A stretch of 64,000 bases of DNA from Roseibium sp. MMSF_3544 (GCF_030732845.1 NZ_JASHKA010000012.1:124001-188000), one strand, 5' to 3'. Counted from the stretch's first letter, positions 1 through 9,304 are shown. Numbers and translations are program-made. Notes: generated by a model from the sequence alone, not told the origin.

Positions 1-89
1 AGCGGCAGGGACACCTCCTCGTAAGAGTGCTCAGACAGAAGGTCGAGAAAGGTCTTGAGAATCTTCTGCTTGGTCTTTGCGGTCGCCAT
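1..89 (-). CDS. TetR-like transcriptional regulator, N-terminal fragment (cut by window edge)
   Basis: Reading from an ATG at 89-87 towards the window start gives 29 codons beginning MATAKTKQKILKTF and continuing LDLLSEHSYEEVSL. This is the usual first helix of a TetR/AcrR DNA-binding domain, where a Lys-rich start is followed by a helix ending in a 'YEEVS' turn. COQ9-family proteins share a similar N-terminus, so that remains an alternative. The gene lies downstream of proC on the same strand, with 139 bases between them that probably hold its own promoter. Only the N-terminus is visible, so ligand and targets cannot be inferred. Confidence 0.55.
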   Translation of the reverse strand, partial: MATAKTKQKILKTFLDLLSEHSYEEVSLP

Positions 90-228
90 GAAACGATCTC
101 CCGTAGGTCTTTGAGATCAAAGATAGGAGACCCGGGCTGCGGTTAAAAGGGTGACGCTGCGCCGCAGCTCTGCAGTTTTCGTGCATTTTGGAAAGTTTGC
201 GGCCAGCACCCCACTCGCCTGACGAACG

Positions 229-1047
229 TCAGCCGGCGAGTTCTCTTGCCCGCTTGATTGCCGCGGCAACCGCTTCTGTCATCACCGGCTGCAACCCCTC
301 TTCGTGCATCAACACATCAAGCGCGGCTGCAGTGGTCCCATTCGGGCTGGTGACGTTCTGGCGCAGGATTGACGGGTGTTCTCCGGACTGGTGCAGCAAT
401 TCCCCAGCGCCGCTGATCGTCGCGACCGCAAGGTCATGCGCGATCTCCGCCGGCAGACCGGCAGTCTTGCCGGCTTCACTCAGCGCTTCGGCGAGATAAA
501 AGACATAGGCAGGCCCTGACCCACTGACACCGGTAACCAGGTCGATCTGGTCTTCGCTGTCGAGCCAGACAACCTTGCCGACCGCCGAGAGCAGTTTTGT
601 GACATCCTCTCTTTGGTCTGAGGTCACATTATCAGTCGGGAAAACGGCGGTAATTCCGCGTTTCACCATGGCCGGCGTATTCGGCATGCAACGGCAGACC
701 GGCACGTCGCCGAAGACCGAATGGAACTTTGACACCGGTGTTCCCGCGGCAACGGACATGATCAGCGTGTCGGGCAGGACCGCGCTCTTTAGACCAGGAA
801 GAACCTGATCCATCATCTGTGGCTTGATGGCAACGAGCACGGTGCCGGCCTTCACATCCTCCGGGACATTCTCCGCATAACGGATACCGTGCGTGTTCAA
901 AAGTGCGCCCATCTCTTCGGACAGACGCGGATCGCAAACAACTATGGCGGAGGGATCGATCCCCTCAGCCATCCAGCCTGACAGCATCGCCCCTCCCATC
1001 TTGCCTGCTCCGACAAGAAGAAAGGGACGCTCCTTTGAAAAATTCAT
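229..1047 (-). CDS. proC: pyrroline-5-carboxylate reductase
   Basis: This enzyme catalyses the last step of proline synthesis, the NAD(P)H-dependent reduction of 1-pyrroline-5-carboxylate, in the cytoplasm. At 272 aa it is family-typical. A Rossmann motif GAGKMGGAM sits near residues 13-21. The C-terminal dimerisation half shows VSGSGPAYVF and the proline-binding region with TSPNGTTAAAL. Its ATG overlaps the TGA of the upstream YbjN-domain gene by four bases, so the two are translationally coupled. Identity is secure; specificity for NADH or NADPH cannot be read from the sequence. Confidence 0.95.
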   Translation of the reverse strand: MNFSKERPFLLVGAGKMGGAMLSGWMAEGIDPSAIVVCDPRLSEEMGALLNTHGIRYAENVPEDVKAGTVLVAIKPQMMDQVLPGLKSAVLPDTLIMSVAAGTPVSKFHSVFGDVPVCRCMPNTPAMVKRGITAVFPTDNVTSDQREDVTKLLSAVGKVVWLDSEDQIDLVTGVSGSGPAYVFYLAEALSEAGKTAGLPAEIAHDLAVATISGAGELLHQSGEHPSILRQNVTSPNGTTAAALDVLMHEEGLQPVMTEAVAAAIKRARELAG

Positions 1048-1544
1048 GCTTCCCCTGCGGTTTCAAACAAGGCCGTGCTCATCGCCTCCGTGGCCGAATG
1101 TCCGGCCCAGACGACGAATTGAAAGGCTTGATAGAAACGTTCGCAGTTTTCAAGTGCATTTGTCAGCATGGCTTCGATCTGGGCCGAGGACGCTTCTGCA
1201 CCACCGGACAGAAGCAGCGACTGGCGGAACATGATGACGTTCTCTTTGTGCCAAAGATCGAAGTGGCCCATCCAAAGTTGCTCGTTTACCTGAGCCAGCA
1301 GGCGGATCACCTCTGTCTTGCGGGGCTCCGTGACTTTCAGATCAAAGGCACAGGCAAGATGCAGAGCTTCCACTTCCTCCATCCAGGAGAAGGAAACATG
1401 GTAGTCGCACCAGCTGCCTCCGAGGGAGATGGTGATTTCGTCCTCGTCCGAGCGCTCGAAGGCCCAGTCGTTCAAGGCGGCGACTGTTTCGATCGTATCT
1501 ACGGGATTGCCAGGTCGCTCGAATTCGATCTCGATGAGGCTCAT
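1044..1544 (-). CDS. YbjN domain-containing protein
   Basis: A 166-aa protein starting MSLIEIEFERPGNPVDTIE. The reading frame is open further upstream, but the ATG at 1544 is chosen because a strong purine-rich ribosome site (GGGGAGAAGG) precedes it by a few bases. The body resembles the YbjN/DUF1821 fold, which is related to type III secretion chaperones: an acidic alpha/beta domain with the segment FDLKVTEPRKTEVIRLLAQVNEQLWMGHFDLW. E. coli YbjN affects stress and motility phenotypes, but the molecular role is unknown. The four-base overlap with proC is the main contextual clue. No catalytic residues are apparent. Confidence 0.8.
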   Translation of the reverse strand: MSLIEIEFERPGNPVDTIETVAALNDWAFERSDEDEITISLGGSWCDYHVSFSWMEEVEALHLACAFDLKVTEPRKTEVIRLLAQVNEQLWMGHFDLWHKENVIMFRQSLLLSGGAEASSAQIEAMLTNALENCERFYQAFQFVVWAGHSATEAMSTALFETAGEA

Positions 1545-1901
1545 GATGCCTTCTCCCCTTTCGAGCCGGGGGCCGAAAACCCGATCAGGATAACCGGGCG
1601 GGCCGCCGGGATATGTCCCATGCCGGAGGAGCAAAAAGCGTCCTTTGGTGGCCCTTCAGAAGAGAACCGGTTCCGCCTTGCTCCGACGAATCCCTGTTAT
1701 CTTTGAGTATAGGATCAGGAATGATTTAATGGATACATACCAAATCGAATGAAAAAGCTGAAACTTGTGGAAGACTCAGCGGAATTTTTGATCAAACTGC
1801 TCAAAAACATTGCGTTTCCGCCAAGTTCATCCGTCGCATTTCTGTCATCAACAATTAACAGAAAGTGCTCACTTCGGCGTCAGCCGAGCGTTCCAAGCAA
1901 C
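1545..1901. other. intergenic region upstream of the ybjN-like/proC pair
   Basis: These 357 bases lie between the ybjN-like start and the stop of the UbiK-like gene. The part around 1710-1860 is clearly more A+T-rich than the surrounding genes and may hold the promoter for the ybjN-proC pair. I see no convincing ORF, tRNA or strong hairpin. The open frame starting near 1749 runs into the antisense of the UbiK-like gene and is not credible. Confidence 0.4.
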
Positions 1902-2159
1902 TCAATCTTTGCCGGAACCATCGCTTTCCAGCTTTGCCAGTCTCGATTCGAGTTCTTCGATCTTGTCGAGCGCGCGCACGGCCATGTCCTTGACCGCTTC
2001 GTGCTCTTCGCGTGACACCATGTCCATATCGGCCAGAAAACGCTCGGCCTGAGCTTTGAAAGCAGTCTCCACCTCACGCCGGGCGCCTTGAGCGACACCT
2101 GCAGCGTCAGTCATCAGTTTGGCGAAGTCATCGAGAAGACGGTTAGGACCCTGGGTCAT
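1902..2159 (-). CDS. UbiK-family accessory factor (BMFP/YqiC-like coiled coil)
   Basis: An 85-aa protein beginning MTQGPNRLLDDFAKLMTDA, with a strong AGGAGGG ribosome site in front of the ATG at 2159; the longer open frame upstream is not used. The C-terminal half (about residues 42-80) is a heptad-rich helix, DKIEELESRLAKLESD, characteristic of the BMFP/YqiC family. E. coli UbiK is a small trimeric factor that assists aerobic ubiquinone synthesis and binds lipids. It diverges from lgt across about 180 bases. Family membership is good; its exact role in this organism is inference. Confidence 0.8.
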   Translation of the reverse strand: MTQGPNRLLDDFAKLMTDAAGVAQGARREVETAFKAQAERFLADMDMVSREEHEAVKDMAVRALDKIEELESRLAKLESDGSGKD

Positions 2160-2342
2160 CCGACCCTCCTTTTTCGGGAACAAATTCAACATCCGACAGG
2201 TATGGGGGATTGGCAGCAACTTCAAGATCCAATTGTGCCGCAGTGCGTGGAGCGCCGGCCTCGTCTTGACGTCGGCGCGAAGATCCGCCAAGCGTTGCGG
2301 CCGAGTCCACTTTCCAGGGCTTCGGGTTTAGAAGGATCAAAC

Positions 2343-3176
2343 GTGCCAACCGTAATTGCTCTGCCTTTTCCCACCATTGACCCGGTCATTTTCGAGTTTG
2401 GCCCCTTTGCGCTTCGGTGGTACGCGCTCGCCTACATCGTCGGAATCATTCTGGCCTGGCGCTATATGCGCCTTCTGGTGCGCAACGATCGGCTCTGGGG
2501 CACTCGTCATCGGCCGACAGAAACCGACATCGACGACTTCGTCCTATGGGGCACGCTCGGGATTATCATCGGCGGACGGCTTGGTTACGTCCTGTTTTAT
2601 AATCCGGCCTACTACCTTGCCAATCCTGCTGAGGCGATCGCGATCTGGACAGGCGGCATGTCGTTTCACGGCGGCTTCGCAGGCACGGTCGTTGCGATGC
2701 TCCTGTTCGCCTGGCGCCGCGGGCTTTCCATCTGGACCTTGTTCGATCTCGCTGGCTGCGCCGCGCCCATCGGAATTTTCTTCGGCAGGATCGCGAATTT
2801 CGTCAACCAGGAACTCTGGGGCCGTCCCACGGACGTGCCGTGGGCGTTCGTTTTTCCAGATGTTGGACCTGATCCGCGTCATCCGAGCCAGCTTTACGAA
2901 GCCGCTCTTGAGGGCGTTCTGCTGTTCTTCGTCCTGCGCCTCTTGAGCCACCGCTTCACACTGCTCAGAAAGCCAGGATTCCTAGCAGGTGCATTTGCTT
3001 TTGGATACGGCATCGGCCGCTCGGTCGCCGAACTCTATCGCGTTCCCGATGCCCATATCGGGTATCTGTCAGGCTTCCTCACCATGGGCATACTGCTGTC
3101 GTTGCCGATGATCCTGGCCGGCTTGGCAGCAATGATCTGGGCTGGCACACGCAAGACCGGAGCCGCCGCTCAGTGA
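2343..3176 (+). CDS. lgt: prolipoprotein diacylglyceryl transferase
   Basis: Lgt transfers diacylglycerol from phosphatidylglycerol to the lipobox cysteine of prolipoproteins in the inner membrane. The 277-aa product starts at a GTG (PTVIALPFPTIDPVIF follows) behind a GAAGGA ribosome site; the frame is open upstream but lacks a better start. The catalytic-region motif MSFHGGFAG and the Lgt signature GRIANFVNQELWGRPTD are visible, and several hydrophobic segments match its seven-helix fold. Its stop overlaps the GTG start of the next gene by four bases (GTGA), so it is translationally coupled to the methyltransferase. Confidence 0.96.
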   Translation: MPTVIALPFPTIDPVIFEFGPFALRWYALAYIVGIILAWRYMRLLVRNDRLWGTRHRPTETDIDDFVLWGTLGIIIGGRLGYVLFYNPAYYLANPAEAIAIWTGGMSFHGGFAGTVVAMLLFAWRRGLSIWTLFDLAGCAAPIGIFFGRIANFVNQELWGRPTDVPWAFVFPDVGPDPRHPSQLYEAALEGVLLFFVLRLLSHRFTLLRKPGFLAGAFAFGYGIGRSVAELYRVPDAHIGYLSGFLTMGILLSLPMILAGLAAMIWAGTRKTGAAAQ

Positions 3177-4261
3177 CGCAGCTGAAAGACAGGATCAGAG
3201 CCAGGATCGCTGCGGAAGGTCCTCTTTCCGTGGCCGAGTACATGGCCATCTGTCTCGGAGATCCGGAAGCCGGATATTACACAACGCACGAACCATTTGG
3301 CAGCAGTGGTGATTTCATCACGGCACCGGAAATCAGCCAGATGTTCGGAGAACTTGTCGGTGCCGCCTGCATGGCCGCCTATCAGGCTATGGGTGCGCCT
3401 TCGCGGTTCAATCTTGTTGAACTCGGACCCGGCCGCGGAACCCTGATGGCCGATCTTTTGCGGATCGCCTCCCTGAGGCCCCAATTCATCAGCGCTGCAC
3501 AGCTCTGCCTGATCGAAACGAGCTCCCGACTACGGGACGTTCAAAAAGCAACCCTTGCAAAAGCCCCTCTGGAACCCGTCTTTTTCGATCGCATTCAGGA
3601 CCTTCCGCAAGCACCGGTCATTTTTGTGGCAAACGAGTTTTTCGACGCACTGCCAATTCACCAGTTTGTCAGAACCGGAGACGGCTGGCGCGAGCGTATG
3701 ATCGGTCTTGATACCGAAGGCACACTCACGATCGGAGCTGGCACCCCGCGACTGCCCGATGAAAACATACCGGCCGGTTTCGCGGACAGCGCTGAAGGCA
3801 CAGTCCTCGAAACGCAACCGGCGGCCAATGCCGTTGCTGAAGAGATCGGCGCAAGGCTCGCGCGCGATGGCGGAGCGGCACTGATCATCGATTACGGTTA
3901 TCTCAAGACCGCGCCCGGCGACACGTTGCAGGCACTCTACCGTCATTCATTCGACGATCCCCTTGCGCGTCCAGGCGAAGCGGATCTGACAGCCCATGTA
4001 AACTTCGAAGCCCTGGCGGCAGCGGCAGCCAGGTCTGGTGCAACTGCGCTTCCACCGCTCACACAAGGCGAATTCCTTTTGCGCTCAGGTCTCTTGGAAC
4101 GCGCTGGTGCGCTTGGCGCCGGAAAGGCGCACAAGGAGCAGGAAGCGATCCGGGACGCTGTCGAACGGCTTGCCGCGTCCGAACAAATGGGAAATCTTTT
4201 CAAGGTCTTGGCACTGACGAGTGACGGCCGCTCGTTTCCACCGTTTGACAGCGCTGGCTGA
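3173..4261 (+). CDS. SAM-dependent methyltransferase of the MidA/NDUFAF7 family
   Basis: A 362-aa protein starting at GTG 3173, overlapping the lgt stop. The N-terminal YTTHEPFGSSGDFITAPE segment and the SAM-binding LVELGPGRGTLMADLL (about residues 82-97) are hallmarks of the MidA/NDUFAF7 (DUF185) family. The mitochondrial homologue dimethylates an arginine of a complex I subunit during assembly, so a protein arginine methyltransferase role is plausible, though the bacterial substrate is not established. The lgt-midA-pgeF order recurs in alphaproteobacteria as far as I recall. No disruption is seen. Confidence 0.9.
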   Translation: MTQLKDRIRARIAAEGPLSVAEYMAICLGDPEAGYYTTHEPFGSSGDFITAPEISQMFGELVGAACMAAYQAMGAPSRFNLVELGPGRGTLMADLLRIASLRPQFISAAQLCLIETSSRLRDVQKATLAKAPLEPVFFDRIQDLPQAPVIFVANEFFDALPIHQFVRTGDGWRERMIGLDTEGTLTIGAGTPRLPDENIPAGFADSAEGTVLETQPAANAVAEEIGARLARDGGAALIIDYGYLKTAPGDTLQALYRHSFDDPLARPGEADLTAHVNFEALAAAAARSGATALPPLTQGEFLLRSGLLERAGALGAGKAHKEQEAIRDAVERLAASEQMGNLFKVLALTSDGRSFPPFDSAG

Positions 4262-4357
4262 AGCCCTCAAGGATCATGCCGTGTGGGTCGATTCGCGTCT
4301 TGCAGACACACCGGAAGTTCCGGCTGGCAATTGGCGCGCTCTTCGCAGGGGCAGTAA

Positions 4358-5125
4358 ATGAAGATCGAAGCTGACGCACTGAAGCTGAGCGGAATTCGCC
4401 ACGGGTTCTTCACCCGGCAGGGTGGTGTCTCCGGCGGCCTCTATGAGAGCCTCAATATCGGGCTCGGTTCTGACGATGATCGCGACAGCGTGCTTGAAAA
4501 CCGAAACCGGGTTGCCGGTGAACTTGGTGTCACCGCCGAACGGCTCATGTCGCCCTACCAGATCCATTCACCGGACGTGATCGTCATCGACGAACCATGG
4601 GCCGATGATGCTGACCGCAAAGCCGACGCACTGGTGACCGGAACGCCCGGACTTGCCATCGGCGTTTCAACGGCGGATTGCGGGCCTGTCCTTTTCGCCG
4701 ACCCGGATGCTGGCGTTATCGGTGCTGCCCATTCGGGCTGGAAAGGCGCGATTTCGGGCGTTCTGGAAAACACGGTCATGGCCATGGAGACACTTGGCGC
4801 GAACAGGCAAAGCATGATTGCTGTGCTCGGCCCGACGATTTCACAGGCCTCTTATGAAGTCGGCCCGGAGTTTCAGATCCGTTTCGTCGAGGAAGGTCCG
4901 GAAAATCGGGCCTATTTTGCTCCCTCGCACCGGCAAGACCACTTCATGTTCAACCTGCCGGCCTACATCACCGGCCGGCTCAGCGGCATCGGTCTGGGAC
5001 ATGTGGTCGACATGAGCCTTTGCACCTACACTGACGAAGATCGCTTCTACAGCTACCGTCGCACGACCCACCGGAAAGAGCCGGACTACGGCCGCCAGAT
5101 CAGCGCAATCTCGCTCGAGATCTGA
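4358..5125 (+). CDS. pgeF: peptidoglycan editing factor PgeF (YfiH/laccase-domain family)
   Basis: This 255-aa protein belongs to the family first called multicopper polyphenol oxidase and later shown in E. coli to remove wrongly incorporated residues from peptidoglycan precursors. The metal-binding His-Cys-His set is visible: YQIHSPDV (about residue 70), STADCGPVL (about 108) and AAHSGWKG (about 125). The N-terminal RHGFFTRQGGVS motif and the C-terminal CTYTDEDRFYSYRR segment are also typical. It starts at ATG 4358 behind an AGGGG site and lies 96 bases downstream of the methyltransferase gene, in the same direction. Confidence 0.92.
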   Translation: MKIEADALKLSGIRHGFFTRQGGVSGGLYESLNIGLGSDDDRDSVLENRNRVAGELGVTAERLMSPYQIHSPDVIVIDEPWADDADRKADALVTGTPGLAIGVSTADCGPVLFADPDAGVIGAAHSGWKGAISGVLENTVMAMETLGANRQSMIAVLGPTISQASYEVGPEFQIRFVEEGPENRAYFAPSHRQDHFMFNLPAYITGRLSGIGLGHVVDMSLCTYTDEDRFYSYRRTTHRKEPDYGRQISAISLEI

Positions 5126-5152
5126 TGCACGAGCACAAATGTGAGGACGACC

Positions 5153-6310
5153 ATGTCACTTCATTTTTCAGATGCCGAATTTGAAAGCCGTTTTGACAAG
5201 CTGAAGGCCGCCATGGATGCGGAAAAGCTGGATGCAATGCTGCTCTTCGCGCAAGAGAGCATGTACTGGCTGACGGGCTACGACACTTTCGGGTTCTGCT
5301 TTTTCCAGTGCCTCGTCGTCACGCGGGACGGCGAAAAGGTGCTTCTGACCCGTTCTGCCGATCAACGCCAGGCAAGGCACACGTCCAATATCTCCGATAT
5401 CCGCGTTTGGATCGACCGCGGCTCAGCCAGCCCCGTCCTTCAGCTGAAGGACATGCTGTTCGACATGAACCTGCTCGGCAACCGCATCGGCATCGAATAC
5501 GATACGCACGGCATGACCGGCAAAATCGCTCTTCAGCTGAATGCGGAATTGACCAGTTTCGCAGATATTTCAGATGCTTCGACCGTGATCCCGGCATTGC
5601 GCGCGGTCAAGAGCGATGAGGAAATCGTGTACGTTCGCAAGGCTGCGGAGCTGGCGGACAAGGCCTTTCACGCGGCCATGGACGAGATCGGTCCGGGCGC
5701 GGATGAAGGCAGGATCCTTGCAGCCATGCAGGGTGCGATTTTCGAAGGCGGTGGCGACTATCCCGGCAACGAGTTCATTATCGGTTCCGGCCACGACGCG
5801 CTTCTGTGCCGCTACAAGGCGGGTCGGCGCATCCTTTCTGAGCGGGATCAGATCACCCTGGAATGGGCCGGCAGCTACCGACACTATCATGCTGCCCTGA
5901 TGCGCACAGTGATCGTTGGAACACCGAGCGATCGCCATCAGGAAATGTATCTTGCTACACGCGAGGCCCTTTCCGCGGTGGAAACGCAACTTGTTCCGGG
6001 AAAGACATTTGGCGACATATTCGATGCACACGCCGAGCGCATGGATGCCCATGGCATGATGCAGCATCGCCTCAACGCCTGCGGTTATTCCCTGGGTGCC
6101 CGCTTCACACCGAGCTGGATGGATACGCCCATGGCCTACAGGGCCAATCCTGCCGAGGTCAGGCCAAACATGGTCATCTTCATGCACATGATCCTGATGG
6201 ACTCCATTACCGACACGGCCATGACGCTCGGACAGACCTATCTCACGACGGAAGCGGAGCCGGAATGCTTATCGACACTGCCTCTCGACCTCCCGGTCAA
6301 GTCAGGCTAA
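5153..6310 (+). CDS. M24-family (creatinase-fold) hydrolase, probably metal-independent
   Basis: A 385-aa protein with the two-domain arrangement of aminopeptidase P, prolidase and creatinase: N-terminal domain to about residue 150, then the pita-bread catalytic domain. ATG 5153 is preferred over GTG 5141 because a GAGGA site sits just before it. The five metal ligands of M24 peptidases do not align: LEWAG (237) replaces the first Asp site, HAALMRT (247-252) lacks the second Asp, GYSLG (311) lacks the GHG histidine, and the two late Glu positions read FMHMIL and TLGQTY. Creatinase and the ectoine hydrolase DoeA also act without metals, so a C-N hydrolase is more likely than a peptidase. The substrate is unknown, and no ectoine genes lie nearby. 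Confidence 0.8.
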   Translation: MSLHFSDAEFESRFDKLKAAMDAEKLDAMLLFAQESMYWLTGYDTFGFCFFQCLVVTRDGEKVLLTRSADQRQARHTSNISDIRVWIDRGSASPVLQLKDMLFDMNLLGNRIGIEYDTHGMTGKIALQLNAELTSFADISDASTVIPALRAVKSDEEIVYVRKAAELADKAFHAAMDEIGPGADEGRILAAMQGAIFEGGGDYPGNEFIIGSGHDALLCRYKAGRRILSERDQITLEWAGSYRHYHAALMRTVIVGTPSDRHQEMYLATREALSAVETQLVPGKTFGDIFDAHAERMDAHGMMQHRLNACGYSLGARFTPSWMDTPMAYRANPAEVRPNMVIFMHMILMDSITDTAMTLGQTYLTTEAEPECLSTLPLDLPVKSG

Positions 6311-6395
6311 ACCAAGACTAATTCCGCGATCCGGAGCGACAGTCGCTGACGGTTCGCACCCAGAACAACTTTATCCAACAGAGCCGGAACTCTCC

Positions 6396-6917
6396 ATGCT
6401 CCCAGCTTCCCGTCAGAATGTTCTTTCGGCCCTGCGCATTGCGGCAGGTCTCTTCCTGTTAGGCGCACTTGTCGCCTGCCAGGGATCGCCTCAACCGCCA
6501 ACACCGATCTCCGGGACCGTGCAGACGCCGTCAATTGCCGGGCAAGTGGATGATGATCAGGGCATCACCTTCGCGTTTGAGCCCTTTACCGGCGCGCCGG
6601 GCAACATTGCCGACGATCTGTCGGAGTTCATCGGCCGCGAAGCGCGCACGCAGGGCATCACGCTTGTGCGCCGGGTTGGCGCTTCGGCCACCTATCGCGT
6701 GAACGGTTACCTTGCCGCAACCGGCCAGCCGTCAAACGGGACGGTGTTCTATGTGTTCGATATTGTCGACAGTAACGGTCAGCGATTGAAGCGGATTTCC
6801 GGAACGGAAGCGACCGGAGGCGCCTCCGGCGATCCCTGGCAGGCGGTCAACGCCGGCACACTCTCGCGAATCGCAACTCGCTCCATGGTGGAAATCAAGG
6901 CCTGGCTCAACCGATAA
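6396..6917 (+). CDS. predicted lipoprotein, unknown function
   Basis: A 173-aa protein with an Arg-containing N-terminus, a hydrophobic helix and a lipobox LVAC (Cys about residue 28), followed by a Pro/Gln-rich linker (QGSPQPPTPISG). The mature part has EPFTGAPGNIADDLSEFIGREA and a later segment IKAWLNR at the very C-terminus, suggesting a small alpha/beta domain. It lies 85 bases downstream of the M24 gene and could be co-transcribed. I do not recognise a named family; similar small lipoproteins occur in other Rhizobiales as far as I recall. Lgt, encoded 3 kb upstream, would modify it. Confidence 0.75.
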   Translation: MLPASRQNVLSALRIAAGLFLLGALVACQGSPQPPTPISGTVQTPSIAGQVDDDQGITFAFEPFTGAPGNIADDLSEFIGREARTQGITLVRRVGASATYRVNGYLAATGQPSNGTVFYVFDIVDSNGQRLKRISGTEATGGASGDPWQAVNAGTLSRIATRSMVEIKAWLNR

Positions 6918-7153
6918 TGATGAGTTAGCCGGGTAAATTTTGCAGCGCGTCATAAAAATTCAAAAAAAGACGGTGTCAACGCCTATCCCCTGTTGTGGTC
7001 TGGTTGCTTGGTTGTTACAACGCCGCCGCCTGCCGAGGGTTTCCTGACAAGCCTGCGGCAACCGGCACTTGACACGACCTAGGCCTTTTCCGGGTGTCTG
7101 CAGCATCTTCTCGCCTGCACACCCCGGTGTCGCACCAGAAGGACTTGCGGCTT

Positions 7154-8086
7154 ATGAAGATCGTCGCGGGCAATTCCAACCGAGCCCTGGCTGAAGAGAT
7201 TTCCAAATATCTGGACGCTCCTCTGGCCAAATGCCAGGTCCGGCGATTTGCCGACCAGGAAATCTTCGTAGAAATTCAGGAAAATGTGCGCGGCGAGGAC
7301 GTTTTCGTCGTGCAACCGACCAGTTATCCGGCCAACGACCACCTGATGGAGCTGCTCATCATCATTGATGCACTGCGGCGCTCCTCGGCCCGCCGGATCA
7401 CGGCCGTGATCCCGTATTTCGGCTACGCCCGCCAGGACCGCCGGGCATCGGGCCGAACACCGATTTCGGCCAAGCTGGTGGCAAATCTGATCACCGAAGC
7501 CGGCGCTGACCGTATTTTGACCCTGGATCTGCACGCTGGACAGATCCAGGGTTTTTTCGATATCCCGACGGACAACTTGTTCGCAGCTCCCGTGATGACC
7601 CGGGATATCAAGGAACGTTACGCCACGGACAATGTCATGGTGGTTTCGCCCGATGTTGGCGGCGTGGTTCGCGCCCGCGCGCTTGCTAAGCGGATCGAGG
7701 CCCCACTTTCAATTGTCGACAAGCGCCGTGACAAGCCTGGAGAGTCGGAAGTCATGAACATCATCGGAGATGTGAATGGCTACGATTGCATTCTGGTCGA
7801 CGATATCGTCGACAGCGGCGGCACGCTTTGCAACGCAGCCGAAGCGCTGTTGTCACAAGGAGCTGAATCGGTCACGGCCTATATTACACACGGGGTCCTG
7901 TCTGGCGGCGCCGTTGCGCGCGTGACGTCTTCGAAGCTGAAAGAGCTCGTCATTACCAATTCGATCGAGCCGACAGCGGCGATCACCGCAGCGACTAACA
8001 TCCGGGCGATTTCCATTGCCCCCTTGATTGGTGAGGCGATCAACAGGACAGCCCTGGAAAAATCGGTCTCCAGCCTGTTCAGCTGA
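7154..8086 (+). CDS. prs: ribose-phosphate pyrophosphokinase
   Basis: Prs makes PRPP from ribose 5-phosphate and ATP, feeding nucleotide, histidine and tryptophan synthesis. The 310-aa length from ATG 7154 ([17 protein letters not shown]) fits class I enzymes; the upstream extension of the frame is ignored. The ATP-site [16 protein letters not shown], the flexible-loop segment [16 protein letters not shown] and the PRPP loop [12 protein letters not shown] are all present. A hairpin terminator follows directly. A TTGACA hexamer at 7069-7074 in the 236-base upstream gap is a possible -35 element, but no clear -10 is visible. Confidence 0.97.
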   Translation: MKIVAGNSNRALAEEISKYLDAPLAKCQVRRFADQEIFVEIQENVRGEDVFVVQPTSYPANDHLMELLIIIDALRRSSARRITAVIPYFGYARQDRRASGRTPISAKLVANLITEAGADRILTLDLHAGQIQGFFDIPTDNLFAAPVMTRDIKERYATDNVMVVSPDVGGVVRARALAKRIEAPLSIVDKRRDKPGESEVMNIIGDVNGYDCILVDDIVDSGGTLCNAAEALLSQGAESVTAYITHGVLSGGAVARVTSSKLKELVITNSIEPTAAITAATNIRAISIAPLIGEAINRTALEKSVSSLFS

Positions 8087-8106
8087 CGCGAAGGCACTCT
8101 GAAAAG

Positions 8107-8130
8107 AAGCCGGCACTGCCGGCTTTTTTT
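8107..8130 (+). terminator. rho-independent terminator after prs
   Basis: A perfect 8-bp stem (8107-8114 with 8118-8125, AAGCCGGC / GCCGGCTT) closes a three-base loop and runs directly into a T tract to 8130. It lies 20 bases past the prs stop and separates prs from the transporter operon. Confidence 0.9.
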
Positions 8131-8296
8131 GTGTCTGCTTTCTGCCCTCTCAAGGCAAATGCGAAACAATAAATCACTTGCGCCTGAAAATTTTCCCATT
8201 TGATCAAAAAATCGACATTGAGACCCCCTGCACAGCTTGTGAGCACGCCCAATCTGTGATCAACTTTTTACGTAAAAATACTTCCAGGGGAATCCG

Positions 8297-9304
8297 ATGC
8301 TCGTTTCAAAACCATTTTCCAGGGTCCGCAGGGCCCTGATGTCGGCCGCTTTGGCCGTCACAGCCACTGTCGCACTCCCGTCCGTCGCAGCGATTGCGGC
8401 TGATCCGATCAAAGTCGCGGCGATCTACACCGTTCCGGTTGAACAGCAATGGGTCAGTCGAATCGACAAGGCGTTGAAGGCTGCTCAGGAACGCGGCGAC
8501 ATCACCTACACATTCTCCGAAAACGTTGCCAACACCGACTATGAGCGTGTCATGCGCGAATATGCCGAACAGGGCATGGATCTTGTCGTTGGAGAAGCTT
8601 TCGCCGTTGAGCGGGCCGCCCGCAAGGTTGCCGCTGAATATCCTGACACGGCCTTCCTGATGGGGTCTTCCTTCGGGCCCGCCCAGCCGAACTTCGCCGT
8701 TTTCGACAACTGGATCCACGAACCAAGCTACCTGTCGGGCATGATCGCTGGCGCCAGTACGGAATCGAACGTGATCGGCATGGTTGGCGGATACGCCATT
8801 CCGGAAGTCAACCGTCTGATGCACGCTTTCATGGACGGTGCGACGTCCGTCAATCCGGATGTGAAGTTCCTTGTGACCTTCATCAACTCCTGGTACGACC
8901 CGCCCAAAGCCAAGGAAGCGGCCTTCGCCATGATCGACAAGGGGGCTGACATTCTCTACGCCGAGCGCTTCGGCGTCTCCGATGCCGCGAAGGAAAAAGA
9001 GATCCTGGCAATCGGCAATGTGATCGACACCTCCGCCGACTATCCAGGAACGATCCTGTCTTCTGCGCTCTGGCACATGGAGCCGACCGTCGATCGCGCC
9101 ATTGCCGAAGTTGTCGGTGGCAGCTTTGAACCTGCCGACTATGGTCCCTTCAGCTTCATGTCCTACGGCGGCGGCAGCTTCGTTGTCGATGAAAATCTGG
9201 CCGATCCGGAAGCCGTCGCGGCTGCCAAAGCCAAGGAGCAGGAAATTCTCGACGGCCTGTTCCGGGTCAACGTGAATGACACCGAACCGAAATCGACGAT
9301 GTAA
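8297..9304 (+). CDS. BMP-family ABC transporter substrate-binding protein
   Basis: A 335-aa periplasmic binding protein with a signal peptide (Arg-rich start, hydrophobic core, cleavage near VAAIAA-DP, about residue 35). It has the basic membrane protein (BMP/Med) fold typical of nucleoside transporters, with the segment YAEQGMDLVVGEAF and several aromatic residues in the binding cleft. It starts at ATG 8297 behind AGGGGA and heads an operon with a double ATPase, two permeases and a cytosine deaminase. That context suggests the ligand is a pyrimidine nucleoside or base, but this is inference. Confidence 0.9.
   Translation: MLVSKPFSRVRRALMSAALAVTATVALPSVAAIAADPIKVAAIYTVPVEQQWVSRIDKALKAAQERGDITYTFSENVANTDYERVMREYAEQGMDLVVGEAFAVERAARKVAAEYPDTAFLMGSSFGPAQPNFAVFDNWIHEPSYLSGMIAGASTESNVIGMVGGYAIPEVNRLMHAFMDGATSVNPDVKFLVTFINSWYDPPKAKEAAFAMIDKGADILYAERFGVSDAAKEKEILAIGNVIDTSADYPGTILSSALWHMEPTVDRAIAEVVGGSFEPADYGPFSFMSYGGGSFVVDENLADPEAVAAAKAKEQEILDGLFRVNVNDTEPKSTM

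Noticed and set aside
1749..2015. Open frame of 88 codons starting MKKLKLVEDSAEF
   Set aside because: The start looks protein-like, but it runs antisense into the UbiK-like gene and the second half is nonsense-like.
8131..8296. Possible riboswitch in the leader of the import operon
   Set aside because: No conserved riboswitch core or clear multi-stem structure could be recognised.
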